Source: Allomyces arbusculus (Eukaryota; Blastocladiomycota; Blastocladiomycetes; Blastocladiales; Blastocladiaceae). Taken from it: DNA of 64,000 nt. The stretch lies in assembly GCA_027604705.1 (NCBI GenBank), contig JADHYV010000003.1, positions 248,001 through 312,000 on the forward strand. The letters run 5' to 3'. Made by a program: the position numbers and the translations under genes. Shown one piece after another: positions 42,710 to 55,518 of the stretch; the first letter of the stretch is position 1, and every line of letters starts with the position of its first letter. The notes under the pieces were generated by a model. The model ran no database searches and was not told the DNA's origin. It saw nothing but the letters and a program-made list of their open reading frames with translations.

Positions 42710-45700
42710 CTACGGCAGCGCTCTGCTGCCACCCATTTGGTCGACCTGATCAGCCGGCTGAACGAGCTTTGCGCGGGCGCGGCCCCCTGAACTGGAATGA
42801 TCGCCCTCAGAGCCGTTCACCCCGGGATTTGGCGCGCCGTTCCCAGCTTGGTCAGTGTCGGCAGGAGCGGCGGCGGCGGCGGCGGCAGTATCAGCAGCAG
42901 CAGCAAACTGTGCCAGCGCAACCTGCAAGTGCGACTGGCCCTCCAACACTTCCCACCCTTGGCGCTTCGTGAAGCGTTGCGCAAACGTCTCGGCAAACGT
43001 CACACTACATTCAATCCGCACCGCCCAACAGATCAGGCTCGGAAACTCTGGAGGGGTATTCCCATATATGCCGAAAAAAGCGTACCAATTCGACACGACT
43101 GCGTCCTGGACCACGTCGTACAGGGCGTCGCGCGCGAGACAGTACTCAAAAAAGGCCGGGACCAGACCTGGTGCCGCCTCGGCCACCTCCGCCGCCGCGC
43201 CCTTGGCGAGAGCGTACGCAAACGCATGGTGCTGCACGGCCTCGACACGGTCCCGTTCCGGGAACGCGATGACTGCGTGAGCCACGTCGGCCGGATCGAG
43301 TCGCGCTCGGTCCATAGCCGCGACAGCACGCGCTTCGCTCATGGGCATGGCCGCAAGCAAGACCAGACCGGCGGCGACCGACACGCACGACCACGCCATG
43401 TCGAGGAGCGCCTCAGCCAGCGGTGGGTGTGCGCCGCCGTTTGTCCTTGAATTTGGCTCCATCGAGACTGATCCTGCGTCATCGTTGTCATTAATCGGGA
43501 AGAGACTGGATGCGACCGGGCAAGAGACGAGGGCGTCGTGAATTGACTCGAACCACACCGTCGCATCGGTGTTGGCCGGGATCGGGTGCGCGACCGCGGC
43601 GCGGAACAGCTGGTCCCAAGCGGTCAGCATCCACGACGGGTTGCCATATAGTTTCGACAGCGTGCCGAGATTGGCGAGCAGGTACGAGTGCTGCTGGTGC
43701 CGGAGCAGGTCCGTCAGGCACTGCTTTATGAGCGTGTCGTCGCAGATGCTGTAGTCGAGCGACAAGTTGCAAACTAGGTGGAGAACCTAGGCGAAATGCA
43801 TTGCGGTCGTGAGACTTAACAATGACCTCGCAAGCCGCGGGAACCCAAGAGATAGGAAAGACGCACCAGCGGATACTTGGCGTGGCTCCGTGAGCCGTAC
43901 CACAACGACTGCAACAGCGCTTTGCTGCAGTTGCCGAGATCCTTGGACGTGTGCGGAATGTCAAGGTATTGACAGTCCCGGAAATGCAAGAAGCTGCGGA
44001 GTGTCCGCCGCAACTTGACGCGGGTAATTGGCACCTGCTTGAGTTCCTCAGGTTCGGCAAACTTGAGCACGATGCTCAGGGCGCGAATTCGAACATGCGA
44101 CTTTCGAGCCGAGTTGCGGTCCTTAAAGTCATGAACAAGAGAAACCGGCAAGTGAGTTGTGTTGCCACCGCTGACCAGTTGGGATCCGGCGGGTGTGCAT
44201 ACGTAAGCAATTTCGAGGAGCTCCTTGATTATTTCCTGGCGCGGCGCCGTATCGAGCAAGTGCAGGATAATGTCGTGATGGGCCCACCCGGATTTCTAAA
44301 GCGTTGCAAAAGCGTATCGTCAGCGCAGACGCAATGAAGTGGTCGACGGGCCAATTGAGCAACGCTTGGTGTCGGCAAACATACATGAAACGTGGCCGAC
44401 GGTAATTGACCTTCAACCAGGACCTCCTCGGCGTTCAGGTATTTCTTTGGGAAACAAATCGTAAGCATCGTGAATTTGGCCTTGCTGAATAAGATGCCTG
44501 AGAGGATATGTACCTTGTATAGCTGGCGACGGAAGACTTGAATGTTGATCGCGCACTTGGCGGCAATCTGCGCGGTCAGGTCGTGCACGGTCATCGTGAC
44601 GTTGGGTCTTTGCTGAATCTCGCGATAGTTTCGATACAACGTCTCAATGAGCACGTCTTGCTGCGTGACGAGCGGCAAGTACTCGTCAAGGTGCTGGTCC
44701 TGGAGCAGGCATTCGAGCTCGGCGCGGTTCAGCAACGCCTTGATCAGCAGTAGCCGTTTCGCGTCCGACATGTCGTGCTCCTGGTTGGCAACGGGCCGAC
44801 CGGCTTGGTCGGTCACGGTTTGGCGTGCCGCCGCCGCCTCAGCCGTCACGTCGGGTGACGGCAAGGGACTCGTCTCGAGCGACTGCAGCGCAAACCGCAG
44901 CGCCTGCACCTTGTCCTTGCCGCGCGTGGCTTCGCCGACCAGTTTCGCGACGCTGAACGCCACGCTGCCGCGCATTTGGCGTAGATAGGGCCGTACGTCG
45001 GCGAACCGCAAACTTGATCCCTTCTGCGCCGTGATTTGCGTCACGAGTTGGCCAAAAATTGTGTCCGGGTCGAGGTTGAATACGGCGCCAATGGGAAGAA
45101 GCTGGTCAACCGTGGCCGGGCACAGGTACCGGCGAATCGTTGCCCACGGGGAATGACAGAGCGCGTGTAGCTGCACGCGCTCCGCCGCCCACTCGACATC
45201 CCACCCGTTCTCGTGCGCGACACGCACGTCCTCGGCAACGACAGTGGCCAGCTCGCCGACAGCGGGTTTCTTGAACGGTCGAATCACGTCGAGCACCGTT
45301 CGCGCCAGCGTGAACGAATAAATCTGGTCGCGCGACATATCGACCCCCTCGTGTGTGGCCACGTCAGCAAGCTGCTCGCAAATGAACTGGATCTTGTCGT
45401 AATCGTGCGGGTCAGAGTCGTTAAACGCGGCCATGTAGACGCCGGCCATCAGCTTCTTGCGCAACACCTCGCCGTGTACGCCAGCGACCGCGTTCTGGTA
45501 CTCGTAGTTGATGGGTGCGGGTGCCGACGAGACGCGATCGAGCGCGTGCGCACTGTCGCCGCTCGAGCAGCTGCTGGTGCTGCTGCTCCTCGACTTGCCG
45601 TGCTTGAGCTGCTGCTGAATGTAGATGATCAGGACCAGGTCCTCGTCAATCTTGAACTGCCGCGCAAACTCAAGCGCGACGAGCAAGTCGAGTCCCGTCT

Positions 45701-48700
45701 TGTCGAGGAGCGGCGGCACGTACTCGAGAAGCTTGGTGTGCCGGTCCGTCTCGTCACTGAAGTCGCTCTGCCGGAACGGAATATCGAGCAGGCTGAGCTG
45801 CTCGGTCCACGTCGTGATGGCGATGTAGTCAAGGAAAAACGCAATGGCCGCGCGATGTTGCCAAAATGTGCCGCAGGCAATGCCAATCGAGCACAGGACG
45901 TGCGACTTGGAGAAATTGCCCAGGACACCGCCAAGCCACTCTTGCACGACCCGCATACTCTCGACGGACCCGAGTTCGAGCAAATGGCCGAATATGAGCG
46001 CCATGTCCAGATTCCGGGCGCCAGCGAGCGTCTGGCACACTTCGCGCGTCCCATCCACCACCTGCAGTTGCTGTTGTAGGTGCAGGAAGGCGTCGACCTC
46101 GCGCGTGCCGTCGAGCACGAACCGAGTCGTCAATTCGGCAAACGTGGCCCCGAGATGTAGCCGCGTCTGTAAGTGCCTGGCTCGAGCGAGCAGTCGCGAC
46201 ACGTCGTTCACGGCTTCTTGCAGCATCGCCATGGGATCGACTTGACGCCCCTTGTTCTTCTTGCGCGAATGGCCCAGCTTGGTCAAGAGCGACTGCGGGT
46301 GGATCACGGCTAGCGCGTCGAGTCCACGTTGGATTAGTCGAGCACACGGCGGGATGGCGGCGACCGGGTCAAGCACGAGTCCGGAATCCGAGTCGTAGTG
46401 GTGTGGGAACAGCTCCGCGGGCACGTGAGGCGATCCAGGCCGGCCTGCATCCGAGGAGGGAGCCGTCGACTCGACGCCCGACGTCCTTGCTGCCGAGGCG
46501 CGCAAATGTTGCCCGTAATCGCCGAGCTCGGTCAGGTCAAAGACGATTTGCTGCAGCGCGACGAGTCGACACAGGTCCAAAACCGCGGGCAATTGCCGTT
46601 CCTCGGCATGCAGCACGGCGTATTGCGCGAGAGCGGTCAGACTGGCGATCAAGTCGGCCGTGACGAATCGCGGATACGAGGTCATAAACGATGCAAAATC
46701 CTGCATGACCGAGTGCACGTCCAACGCAACTTCCTCTTGTATGCACGTTTGCACAAGCAGGACAGCCTCAGCAACTTTGCGCTCTTGGAGCGCGTGCCGA
46801 ATCAAGGTCAGACGCGCCGTCGGGATCGGAATGGTGAGAATATCGGCGAGTTGCATCGTCGATCCGTCCTCGTCCCCTTGGGTGACCGACGCACGCCACA
46901 TCTCGACCGTATCCTTAAAGAGTGCGAGGCACGCCTCCTCGGTCTTTATCTTGCCCAGCGGCGCCGCCAAGTCCAGTTCAATCTGGAGCCGTTGCGCCTT
47001 GACAAGTGCGGCCTGGGTCTTTGCGTGAAGCTCGACACCAGCACGGCCGAGATGCCGCTCTATGAACCCAAACAGGGACAATGCGTTCTCAATGAGCTCG
47101 AGCCGAGTAGCACGGGAGTGAGGTGCGCGGACCGAGGCTATTCGGGGCTGAGTACCCGCAGATCCCGGCGCGCCGGTCACGCGATCGACCAACGACGCCA
47201 TGTATGCGGCCGGCGCGCGAGCCGCGACTGCAATCTCGAGCCGGCGTGGATGCAGGCTGAGCAGGTCCAAGAACGCGCGAAGCACGTGCGGCGCGCGCGC
47301 TTCGGCATGGTGCAGCAAGAACGTTTCAAACACAAATGCGCGCGACAGCGACGTGTACGATTCCGCGACCTGGAGCGCGTCGGTAAGCGGATCCAAGGTT
47401 GGCACGCGATTTCGGTCCGCGTGCGGGCTCTCGGCGCGCCCCGTGCTGCCAAGCGGCGTCCGGTCGAGCCGTGTCGCGAAAAACTTGACAAGCTGCCGCG
47501 CTTGCCACGTGTTGGACACGTCAAACCCCGTAATATGGTAGGCCTGCACCATGCGCCGGATCAGCATGCGCTGGTAGTGCCCGCGAATCTCGCTCAGCTG
47601 CTCGGGCGACGGCGCGTCCTCGGCGGTAGTCACTTCGCCGGCAGAGGACCCGCTCGGGTCGAGTGCGAGTGCTCCGCGGATCAATGCGTCGACTTCGTCG
47701 CTCCACGGGACGCCGACGCAGGTCATTAGATTGGCAATGACCGTGCACCGCCGCTGCTCGCTCGACAGGCACCCGAGCAGCGTCACGACGCGCGGTTCCC
47801 ACTGCGACGACGAGGACGCGACACGCTCATCGAGCACCTGCACGCAATAATCGCGCAGTAGCATGTCGCGGTCGAGGTCGTGCCGGGCGACGTAAGGGTC
47901 AAAGTGCTCTTTCACGGCCGACGGAAGCAATTCGGGCACCGCAGCACGGTCGAGCAACGCCATGGCAATCTCCTCGCTGCTCTTGTTCTGGTAAGTCGTG
48001 AGCGAAATCGAGTATCCATGCGTTTCGTGCAAGTAGACGATATCTCGCAGCAACTGCGCGAGCCGCAGCGTATCAGGCGGAACGGCTGGCGACGCTACGC
48101 TCAATGCATACTTGAAGCAGGCCAAGGGCGTATTCAAATGCACCGACGGTGTCGCTGACGACAAGATCAGCTCAATCAGCTGCAGCGCTTCCCGCGGGCC
48201 ACGCGACGACATCTCTTCGACGGCGAGTGCGCGCGTCTGAAGCCACTTGAACAGCGCTGCGGTCGCGTCGGGCTTCGTTGCCGGAAACACGTCGTGCTGG
48301 AGCCACGAAATGAACTGAACTGAAGGCATTTCGAGCGGAATGCAGGTGACAATGGTTTCGATTGCGTCGCGCACCGGATCGTGTCGTGTCCAGAGCAGTT
48401 TGAGGTCACGAATGAGCCCAAAGCTTGCGATCGCCTGCGCCGAGACGACCAAATCCTCGTTCATGAACCGGCGCCACAAATCAATTTGGTACGGGCGATT
48501 AAACAGGCACCAGGTCCCGAGCCGCACCACCGCGTCGTTGACGTTGTTTTGGAGCTGCTCGAGTTCGGCAATCTGGGACAGTAAACGCTTTGCCGAGGCA
48601 TCGTCCAATAAGCCCTGCGACTTGGCCACTGTTGCTGCTGACCCAGTATCGTCATCGTGCCGAGCGGACTTTGCCGATATCCCACGCAACTCGGCCTCTT

Positions 48701-50614
48701 TGCGCAGCGCACCGAGCGCATCGGTACTGTACTCCTTGGCCGCTTCGAGCAATCGGCGCACGTCCGCGAGCGTCGCGCACTTGGCCCGCAAACACACTTT
48801 GCACTTGATGACCGTATCGACGACAGGTTGAATAGCCGCGAGCAATTGGTCGGCTGTGACAGGCGCGTCGAGCATGGCCGTGACGCGCGCCTCGTACACA
48901 TCCTGTGCGTCCATACCGAACTGCGCCGCAAACGCCAGGGCCGCGGTCCAATCGCCGTTGCGCATGAGCGCTCTCAGCTGTTGCCGCGGCTGCGTCTCAA
49001 TAATCTCGCGAATCTGCAGGCACGGCGTGCCGTTGTGCATTTCCGTGAGCAGGCCCACGACGGGGAGGACGACGGCGCCCGCAAATGACCGCGCGTTCGC
49101 AGTCGACGGTGCATTGGCGGCCGCAGCAGATGCAATCGTCGCCGGCAGCCAAACCCGCGCCATTTCCGGCAGGTCGAACCTCGACACTTCGTCGAATGTT
49201 CGCGAATCGAGCAGTCGAATGCACGGCGACCCGACATTCTCGCCCTCGTCGCGAATACGACCCAACTTGTCGCCCTTAGTCGACGTGCGGCGCTGCGTGA
49301 CCATAAGCAAATGGCTCGATGGAACCCGCAAGTTCGAGTCCGTCAAAGCGATCGTGGCCGCAGTGAGCGCATGGACCGCAAATTCTTCGACGGGTTTGCC
49401 ATACTGGCGCATCAGCCGTATCCGGCACGACTTCGTGATCGACCAAAACACCAAATTGCCCGCAGCGTCGAGCGTGTAGACACCGATACCGTTGGGCGCC
49501 GCGCGCGCATGCCAAATTGGCGAATGTAACGAAGTCGACGACACGCAGTTGACGCAGTGCGCGGCCGAGGCGTTGGGCGCGCGGGTCCAGAGCGACATGC
49601 AATTCGGGCCCTCACCAACAACCAAAAGATGCGAAAAGTGCCGGCCTGGCACCATGTCGGCCGGATCATAGTGCGGCGGGATCGGGATCACCGAGGTCAC
49701 AGCCGTGTGGCACTGGCGTGTCCTCAACGCGCCGCGGATCGGGAAAACGAGCAGCTCGGCACCCATCGCCGCTTCAATCTAGACAGAGTCCATGATAGTC
49801 GTCAGATTGCAAAACGAAAAATCGGCCAAACAAGGTCCACGACCACCGATTCCATACCTGCGAAAATGCGTCGTGGTCTCTGCTGTCGGCGGCGCGGCAC
49901 ATGGCGTGCAAGTCGAGATCGTAGAACCGAATAACGAGGTGCTGCGACCAGACAATTAACTCGAACCTAAAACGCGGCGTCGCGAGCGAAATCAATGAAG
50001 ATTCAAACAACTGTTGATAGTTGAAACTGGACGCACTTTGCTGCCGGCCCGGCCGCGGCTCCGGGCGCGCAGCAGAGCACCATGCCGTGCAACTTGAAGT
50101 CCGGGAAATGCTGGCCGAGCTCGCGCGTGATGCACACGAGCTCGCTCGGTCCATGGACGATGCTGATGCGGCCCGCGTGCGTGTCTCCGACTGCGATGAT
50201 CGGAATGGCCGGATCGGGCGACATGGCGACCACCATCGTTGACCTGTCATCCTCTTTTCACCACCACCGAAAAGCAAACAACTAAGTTTTAATTCCAGAA
50301 CTGAACAAGCACCAATTTAACGCCATGAACAATGCAACCAACCTACCCGACTGGATCACCGATACTTTGCCGGACGCGGGGAACACGATCTGCGCCGACC
50401 GCTCCATGCCAAGCGCGATCATGGACGGGTGGTACACGCCCTGGACGTGCGACGGCGGGATTGCGGCAGGCGGTGCGCCGTCATGCTGATGATGCGATGC
50501 GACCGTAGCTACCGGCACGGTGATGCCGCCTTGCATTGTGTAAAGACTGCGCGCGGGCCCGCTCGTCGACGCATCGCGCCCGACGGCACTTCGCGTTGAA
50601 GGTTGAGGTCGCAT
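42710..50614 (-). CDS. KNTC1: Rod / KNTC1, large subunit of the RZZ kinetochore complex
   Basis: Rod, with Zw10 and Zwilch, forms the fibrous corona at kinetochores, recruiting dynein and Mad1-Mad2 for the spindle checkpoint. Six exons (50614..50343, 50243..50037, 49966..49858, 49778..44385, 44295..43867, 43786..42710) give 2495 residues; introns are 99, 70, 79, 89 and 80 bp. The N-terminus (to about residue 400) reads as a beta-propeller. A solenoid then begins with LRALMRNGDWTAALAFAAQF and FGMDAQDVYEAR, close to human KNTC1 LSRLL...FAIQFGLDVELVYK. The Rod C-terminal region is clear: LLEYVPPLLDKTGLDLLVALE, HDYDKIQFI, RIRALSIVLKFAE, YLDIPHT, LLQSLWYGSRSHAKYPLVLHL and NLSLDYSICD, each with a counterpart in KNTC1. 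Spatacsin was considered and rejected. The start is the first true ATG. Confidence 0.85.
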
Positions 50615-51229
50615 CGTGATCTTGATCTTTTCGTTGTTCGTCGAAAATTGCCGATTCAGTCGAGCGCCGGCAGTGTCGGCCAGGGCTTGTAAGGTTCGAG
50701 GGCGCTGCAGACTGCGGGCCGACGACCGGAATGATCGCGCGAACAGGTTCCTTGCCGCCTTCTCACTGGACTGCAGCAAGTTCGATATTGATTTGAGGCC
50801 CAATTCGACGAGAAAATGAAGAGATCAGCAGTAGACTAGCGTTTGCGGTTCTCAAATGTGGTTGACTGAGCGAGGAGAAAAGAAAGATTTGGCAGGCTGT
50901 TGACGTGGACCAAGTCACTGCCTGGTCTGAAGGCCAGTGTCCCAATGATGTTCAATCCACAAGCCGTACACAGCAAATCTCCGAAAGACACGAGCACGAT
51001 CCATCCAATACGCGAGAAATCAAAGTTCACCACGACTAATAATATGGGTATGTAAACGCTGCGCAGTTCTAAGCCAGTCTCCAACTAAATCTGCCGGTCT
51101 CTACGTCCCAACCGACCGTGTTTTGTGCGCCTTGTCACTAAGCGTCAGCATCATCAATATCGTCCGCTGCAAGTCAGTTCCCCTCCCGACCTCCATCCTG
51201 CTTCACGGCCGCACCCATTCTATCGCTCA
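50615..51229. other. Intergenic region upstream of KNTC1
   Basis: This lies between the KNTC1 start (minus) and the 3' end of the zinc-finger gene (minus). The minus frame directly upstream of the KNTC1 ATG is open for about 190 bp and basic, but lacks an ATG. AT-richer text follows near 50830..51100 with no gene features. Confidence 0.4.
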
Positions 51230-54200
51230 TCACACTCGGCTGGACCGCTCCCGCCGGAGTCGTGGCAGCGTAGCGTTATCCGCCGCGGTGGTGGTCGCCA
51301 AAGATGCTGCAACCGCTGCAGCAGCTGCACGACGCGCTGCTACCGCCGCGCGCGTCCGTGGCGGCGAGGACGACGGCGATGATAAGGGCGATGACACTTC
51401 CATCGGCGCAGCCGGTTCAACGGTCGGCTCTGGCACACGCTTCGTCGATCCACGTGGCCGTCCGCGACGGCGCGCCGCCGGTACGGGCGTCACCACCTCG
51501 CTCTGAGTCTCCACCGGCGCACCTCTATCCACCTGCCGCACAGGCACGATTTTACCGACTCCCGTAGCACTCGAATTCCGCGCGGCGTTCACATACTCCG
51601 GCAAGAGCGGCCCAATAGAAAACGCGCCGGCGACCCCGTCGCCATCCACATTCATCGGCGGACTGCCAAGCACCCCCATCGCCGCGGCCTCGATCGATTC
51701 AAGCCGCACGCGCGCCGTTGCCGAAACAGACGCACGCCGCGGCCCGCGTCCAAGCGAGAGTGGGGCAAAGTAAGGCGTGGTCGCGACCGATGCGCCGGAC
51801 TCTTGCCTCGCGTGCGGCCAGATCCCGCTGGCGGCGGCAGGACCGGTCGCGAGCGTGAGCTGCATGGGCGACCCGCACGGGGTCGCGGACGTACTGCGCA
51901 GCATGACCATGGCGTGACGCATCCGGTGCGTGTTGGGTAGGTCGTGCAGTGAGTCGGCGGAAATGCCGAGTGCGGCGCGTGCTGAGAAGGGCGGGGTGGG
52001 TGTGTCGAGGTGACCGTGTGCGGCGGCCGCGGCCGCGGCTTGCACGAGAAGTTCGAGCGGGGACGACGGGCTCGCGTAGGCGGCGACGGCGGTGGGCGTA
52101 AGTCCGAGAGCGCTGCTGGCCGGTGGGGTGCTGGTAGTGTCGGGCGTCAGCCGCGGGTCGATCGCGAGGTCGGCCACGAAATAGTCCTGCGGCGGCAGGT
52201 GTGGCGTGCTTGGCGCGGTTGCGTGCGGTTCAAACATAATGTGGTCGTCGTCGCGTTGGGTGGGGCGGTCCACATCGCCAGTATCGGGCTGTTCGGCCTG
52301 CGAGTCGGCATCGACCAAGTCGTGCTCTTGCTCCACGGTCACGGCGGTCCGCTTGGTCCGGGCCTTGCGCTTGGGCTTGGCCGCCGTGACCGGCGCGGCC
52401 CCGCTCGTGCTCGTGCTTGTGCTCGAGTCCAACTGCAGCCCCTCCAGCTGGCGCGTGACGACGCGTCCGGCAATCCCGAAGCTGAGCGAGTCGGTATCAT
52501 TGTCATCTCCATCCTGCGCCGCCTCTTCTTCCTCCTCTCCGTCTTTTTCCACCAATGAGACCGCCGAATCCGCCATCCGTGCTCTCCACCGCGTCCGTGT
52601 CCCCGTGCGCGTCAACTTACTACGCGTTGGCGTCACCGGAACCGGCACGTCTCCCGCTACTGCAATGGCCCGTTTCGGCGGCCGCCCCTTGACGGGCAAC
52701 CGCGGCGCTGGGTCGAGGGCGGCCTTTTTGGGCATCGCGTGCACGAGCACGACTGAAGCTGACGCTTGCCGCTTACGGCCGCGCTTCGGAAGAATCGGAC
52801 CGGTGATAGTCAGGGCGGGTGGGTTTATGGCCGCATCCGAGTCGCGCGCGCGGGTAGGTCGCGGCGCAGGGGCGGGAGAGTCGGGCGAAATAGATTCAGC
52901 GTCGGTCCACGCACTGGAAAATGTCTGGTCGTCGTCGTCAACGGCCGGTTCGGTGCTGGCGGCAGCGGTGCTGGACGCGTCAATATCCATCGGGTCGTCA
53001 GACAACGACGTCGCGGTACCGGACGAGGATGCGGAACCCGCCGTGTCCGGCGCCGCAAGCGCTATCGCAACCCCCGCGGTCCCCGCGCCCACCGTGGCCA
53101 TCTCGACCGCCGCATCGACCGCCTTGGCCGCTGCAGCTGCCTTCGCTGCGGCCGCCTCATCATTCTTCGCGTGAATTTTCTGATGCCGGCGCAAATTCGA
53201 CAAGACCGAAAACCGTTTCTCGCACCCGTCGATGGGACACGGGAACGGCTTTTCGCCCGTATGTGTGAACAAGTGCGTCTGTAGCGACGAGGGCCGCGAG
53301 AATCCCTTGCTGCACACCGGGCACAGGTACCGGCGCGTGCCGTTCGCGGCGGTCGTGACGGCCGCCGCGGCTGTGAGTGTCGCGGGGGGCGCAGGTGACG
53401 CGGCCGGGATGGACGCTGCACGTGCCGGGGTGGAGAGCGTCGGATGAGCTGGCGCAGCGACGGGGGTGGCGGAGTCCCTGGGTCTCGGGGCGAGCGACGA
53501 GTAGTACGCGAGCAGGGCGTCGGCGGTTGGGAGAGGACCGGACGTGGACGCGTCGGGCGAGACGTCGTGCGCGGCGGATGCTGCTGCCGTCGGGGGAGGT
53601 GCTGCCGTGTGGGTGCTCGTACGTATGCCATGCGCCGCATGCGGGTGGCACATGGAGAGGATTGCCGCGTTCGAGTAATAATGCATCGACGCGGCAGCGG
53701 CATTGGCGACGAGCGACTGATACGACGTGAGCTGCGCCGTCGAGTACATGGCCGTCGGCAGCGCCGCGTAGCTGGACGCCAAGGACGACGGAAAGGTCGG
53801 GGTGCCACGGGTCGCGGGTAGGTCCGTGGACGAGTGCGATGCGGGAATCGGAGGGTGCGAGAGGGGTGCAACGGTCAACGCGCCGGGTGGATTCGATAGC
53901 GCGGGGGTGGTATTGTCTGCGGCGACCGCCATGAATGGCGCTGTGGTGACGTTTGCCGGCGGCGCAGGAGAGGAAGGTGCAAAGGTAGAGGAGCCGATCG
54001 GCGTGGTCACGCGTGCCGGGATCGTCGGCAGCACCGACGAGGGAATCGCGGAGGTAGTGAAGACGGGAATTTGCTGAAAAGGACGTTGATGGAAAGGAGG
54101 AATGCAACCAAACAAATGGGTCGGGCCTGCAGTGCAACCAAGGATCAGAATGAGCACGACGCTAAGAGGGTCAAGGGAGAGAGGAAGCACCGACCGTTAA

Positions 54201-54927
54201 GCACCGAATCGCGGCGCAAGTACTGCTGGTATCCCGAATAGAGCAAGGGTCGCGCGATCGCCGGATCGGCCAACGTGATGGGCCGGGTCGACGTGGCGTG
54301 AGCGTCGGATGCAGCTGGAACAGGCTGCACGGGGATGGTGCCGGTGTGCGACGCGCGGGCGGACGCGTCTATGTCTGCGACTACGCCGCCGGGTGGAGGA
54401 TGCGGGCCAGGCGCGACGTTGGCCGGCGGAGGGGAGCAGGCGTGTGCGGCGGGAGTGGTGTCGTGCGACGGGGCGGGACTGGCGCTGGACCAGGACAAGT
54501 CCCGTGCAGCGGTAAGACGCCACGGCCACGCCGGTGCGTGTCCAGTCGCCGAAGGAGTAGGTAGAGATAAATGGCGAGGGATGGGCGCGGCGACACTGTC
54601 TCCCGAGGCACGCGGCGCGGTCCCGTGACGAATATTATGATCAGCACTTGTCGTGTTCAGGTCAGCCGCCGGCACGGCAGCCTTGGTCGCTTGCACCGGC
54701 GTGCGCACACGCGGGACCGGCGCCGACGCGTGCCGCACGGATAGTATCACGTTGGGCCCCGATGCAATGCTGGGCGGCGGTGGTGGGGGAGGCGCTCGTG
54801 CGGCAGAAGACGGCTTCTCAACCGAAAGACTCGTCGAGACGATCACGGCGGGCTGCAGCGCGCCCTTCCCGTCAACTCGCGGATCAAACGCTGCGCCCGC
54901 GACGGCGGCAGGTGCGAGCGGGTCCAT
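51230..54927 (-). CDS. C2H2 zinc-finger transcription factor, large and disordered
   Basis: This is a probable DNA-binding regulator. The 54927 ATG opens a Pro/Ala/Ser-rich exon joined to a long exon ending at 51230. Two adjacent C2H2 fingers sit near the middle: [20 protein letters not shown] with THTGEKPF linker, then [12 protein letters not shown]...LRRHQKIH. The rest is low complexity, with basic patches ([19 protein letters not shown]) and AT-hook-like RRGRPRG and KGRPPKR motifs. The intron is uncertain. One model uses a 68-bp intron 54194..54127 (GTCGGT...CTGCAG, 1209 residues). The other uses 54204..54074 (GTGCTT...TTTTCAG, 1189 residues). Both keep the frame. The finger pair with TGEKPF linker is fungal-regulator-like, but no ortholog can be named. 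Confidence 0.8.
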
Positions 54928-55518
54928 GGAGGGCACAGCGGCGTCGGTTCCGAACACGTCGAACAAATAGCCGCGGGCCGAGCAATGGACGGTGATCACG
55001 ATGAGAGGAGCCCTAAGAGGGCCGCTACGAGTCGGCCACGGTAGTGCAACGCGGCGCGACGAGGAAAAACGAGGTCGTTGGAGTGCCAGGGCCGAAGTGG
55101 AAAGCGAAAAGCGTGGATGAGGAGGCCAGCGAGCAGGAAGGAGATCGGCGCGCGACGCGAGCGTTGGCAGAGCCAGAGCCGCAAAACCTTGGCCGGCGAG
55201 CCGGTCATTCGGCCATTGAGGTTACAGCACGAGCAGGACGCGAATGCGGCAAGTTAAACAAGGCCGCTCGACGAAGGGAGAGCGGGGTTGGGAGACCTGA
55301 GACCGCAAGCAGCGATCAGCCAACAGCGACGACGAAACGACGACGGGACGCTACTGATCACGCGAGGAGACGCCTCTGCCTTCGTGTCTCCAGCTTGCAA
55401 ATCTCGAGGAAATCAAGTCGTCATGGCAAACATGTGCTCCATTGACATCTCCGGCCCGACAAAAGCAAAATGAATGAGTTTATGTACATTGTTGTCGCCA
55501 CGACCACAACGTGCGTCA
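54928..55518. other. Promoter region of the zinc-finger gene and 3' end of SPC25
   Basis: Both flanking genes are on minus. The 591-bp gap holds the zinc-finger promoter and the SPC25-like terminator. The minus frame just upstream of 54927 is open but begins at GTG. No other feature is visible. Confidence 0.4.

Noticed and set aside
45213-47729. Long plus-strand ORFs antisense to KNTC1
   Set aside because: They carry no motifs, start at non-ATG codons in places, and lie inside a 5.4-kb conserved exon on minus.
42710-50614. Identity as spatacsin or another large solenoid protein
   Set aside because: Several ordered blocks match KNTC1/Rod, including the Rod C-terminal region, while spatacsin signatures were not seen.
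54597-54680. Possible missing upstream ATG exon for the zinc-finger gene
   Set aside because: The 54927 frame is continuous through this stretch, so no extra exon is needed.
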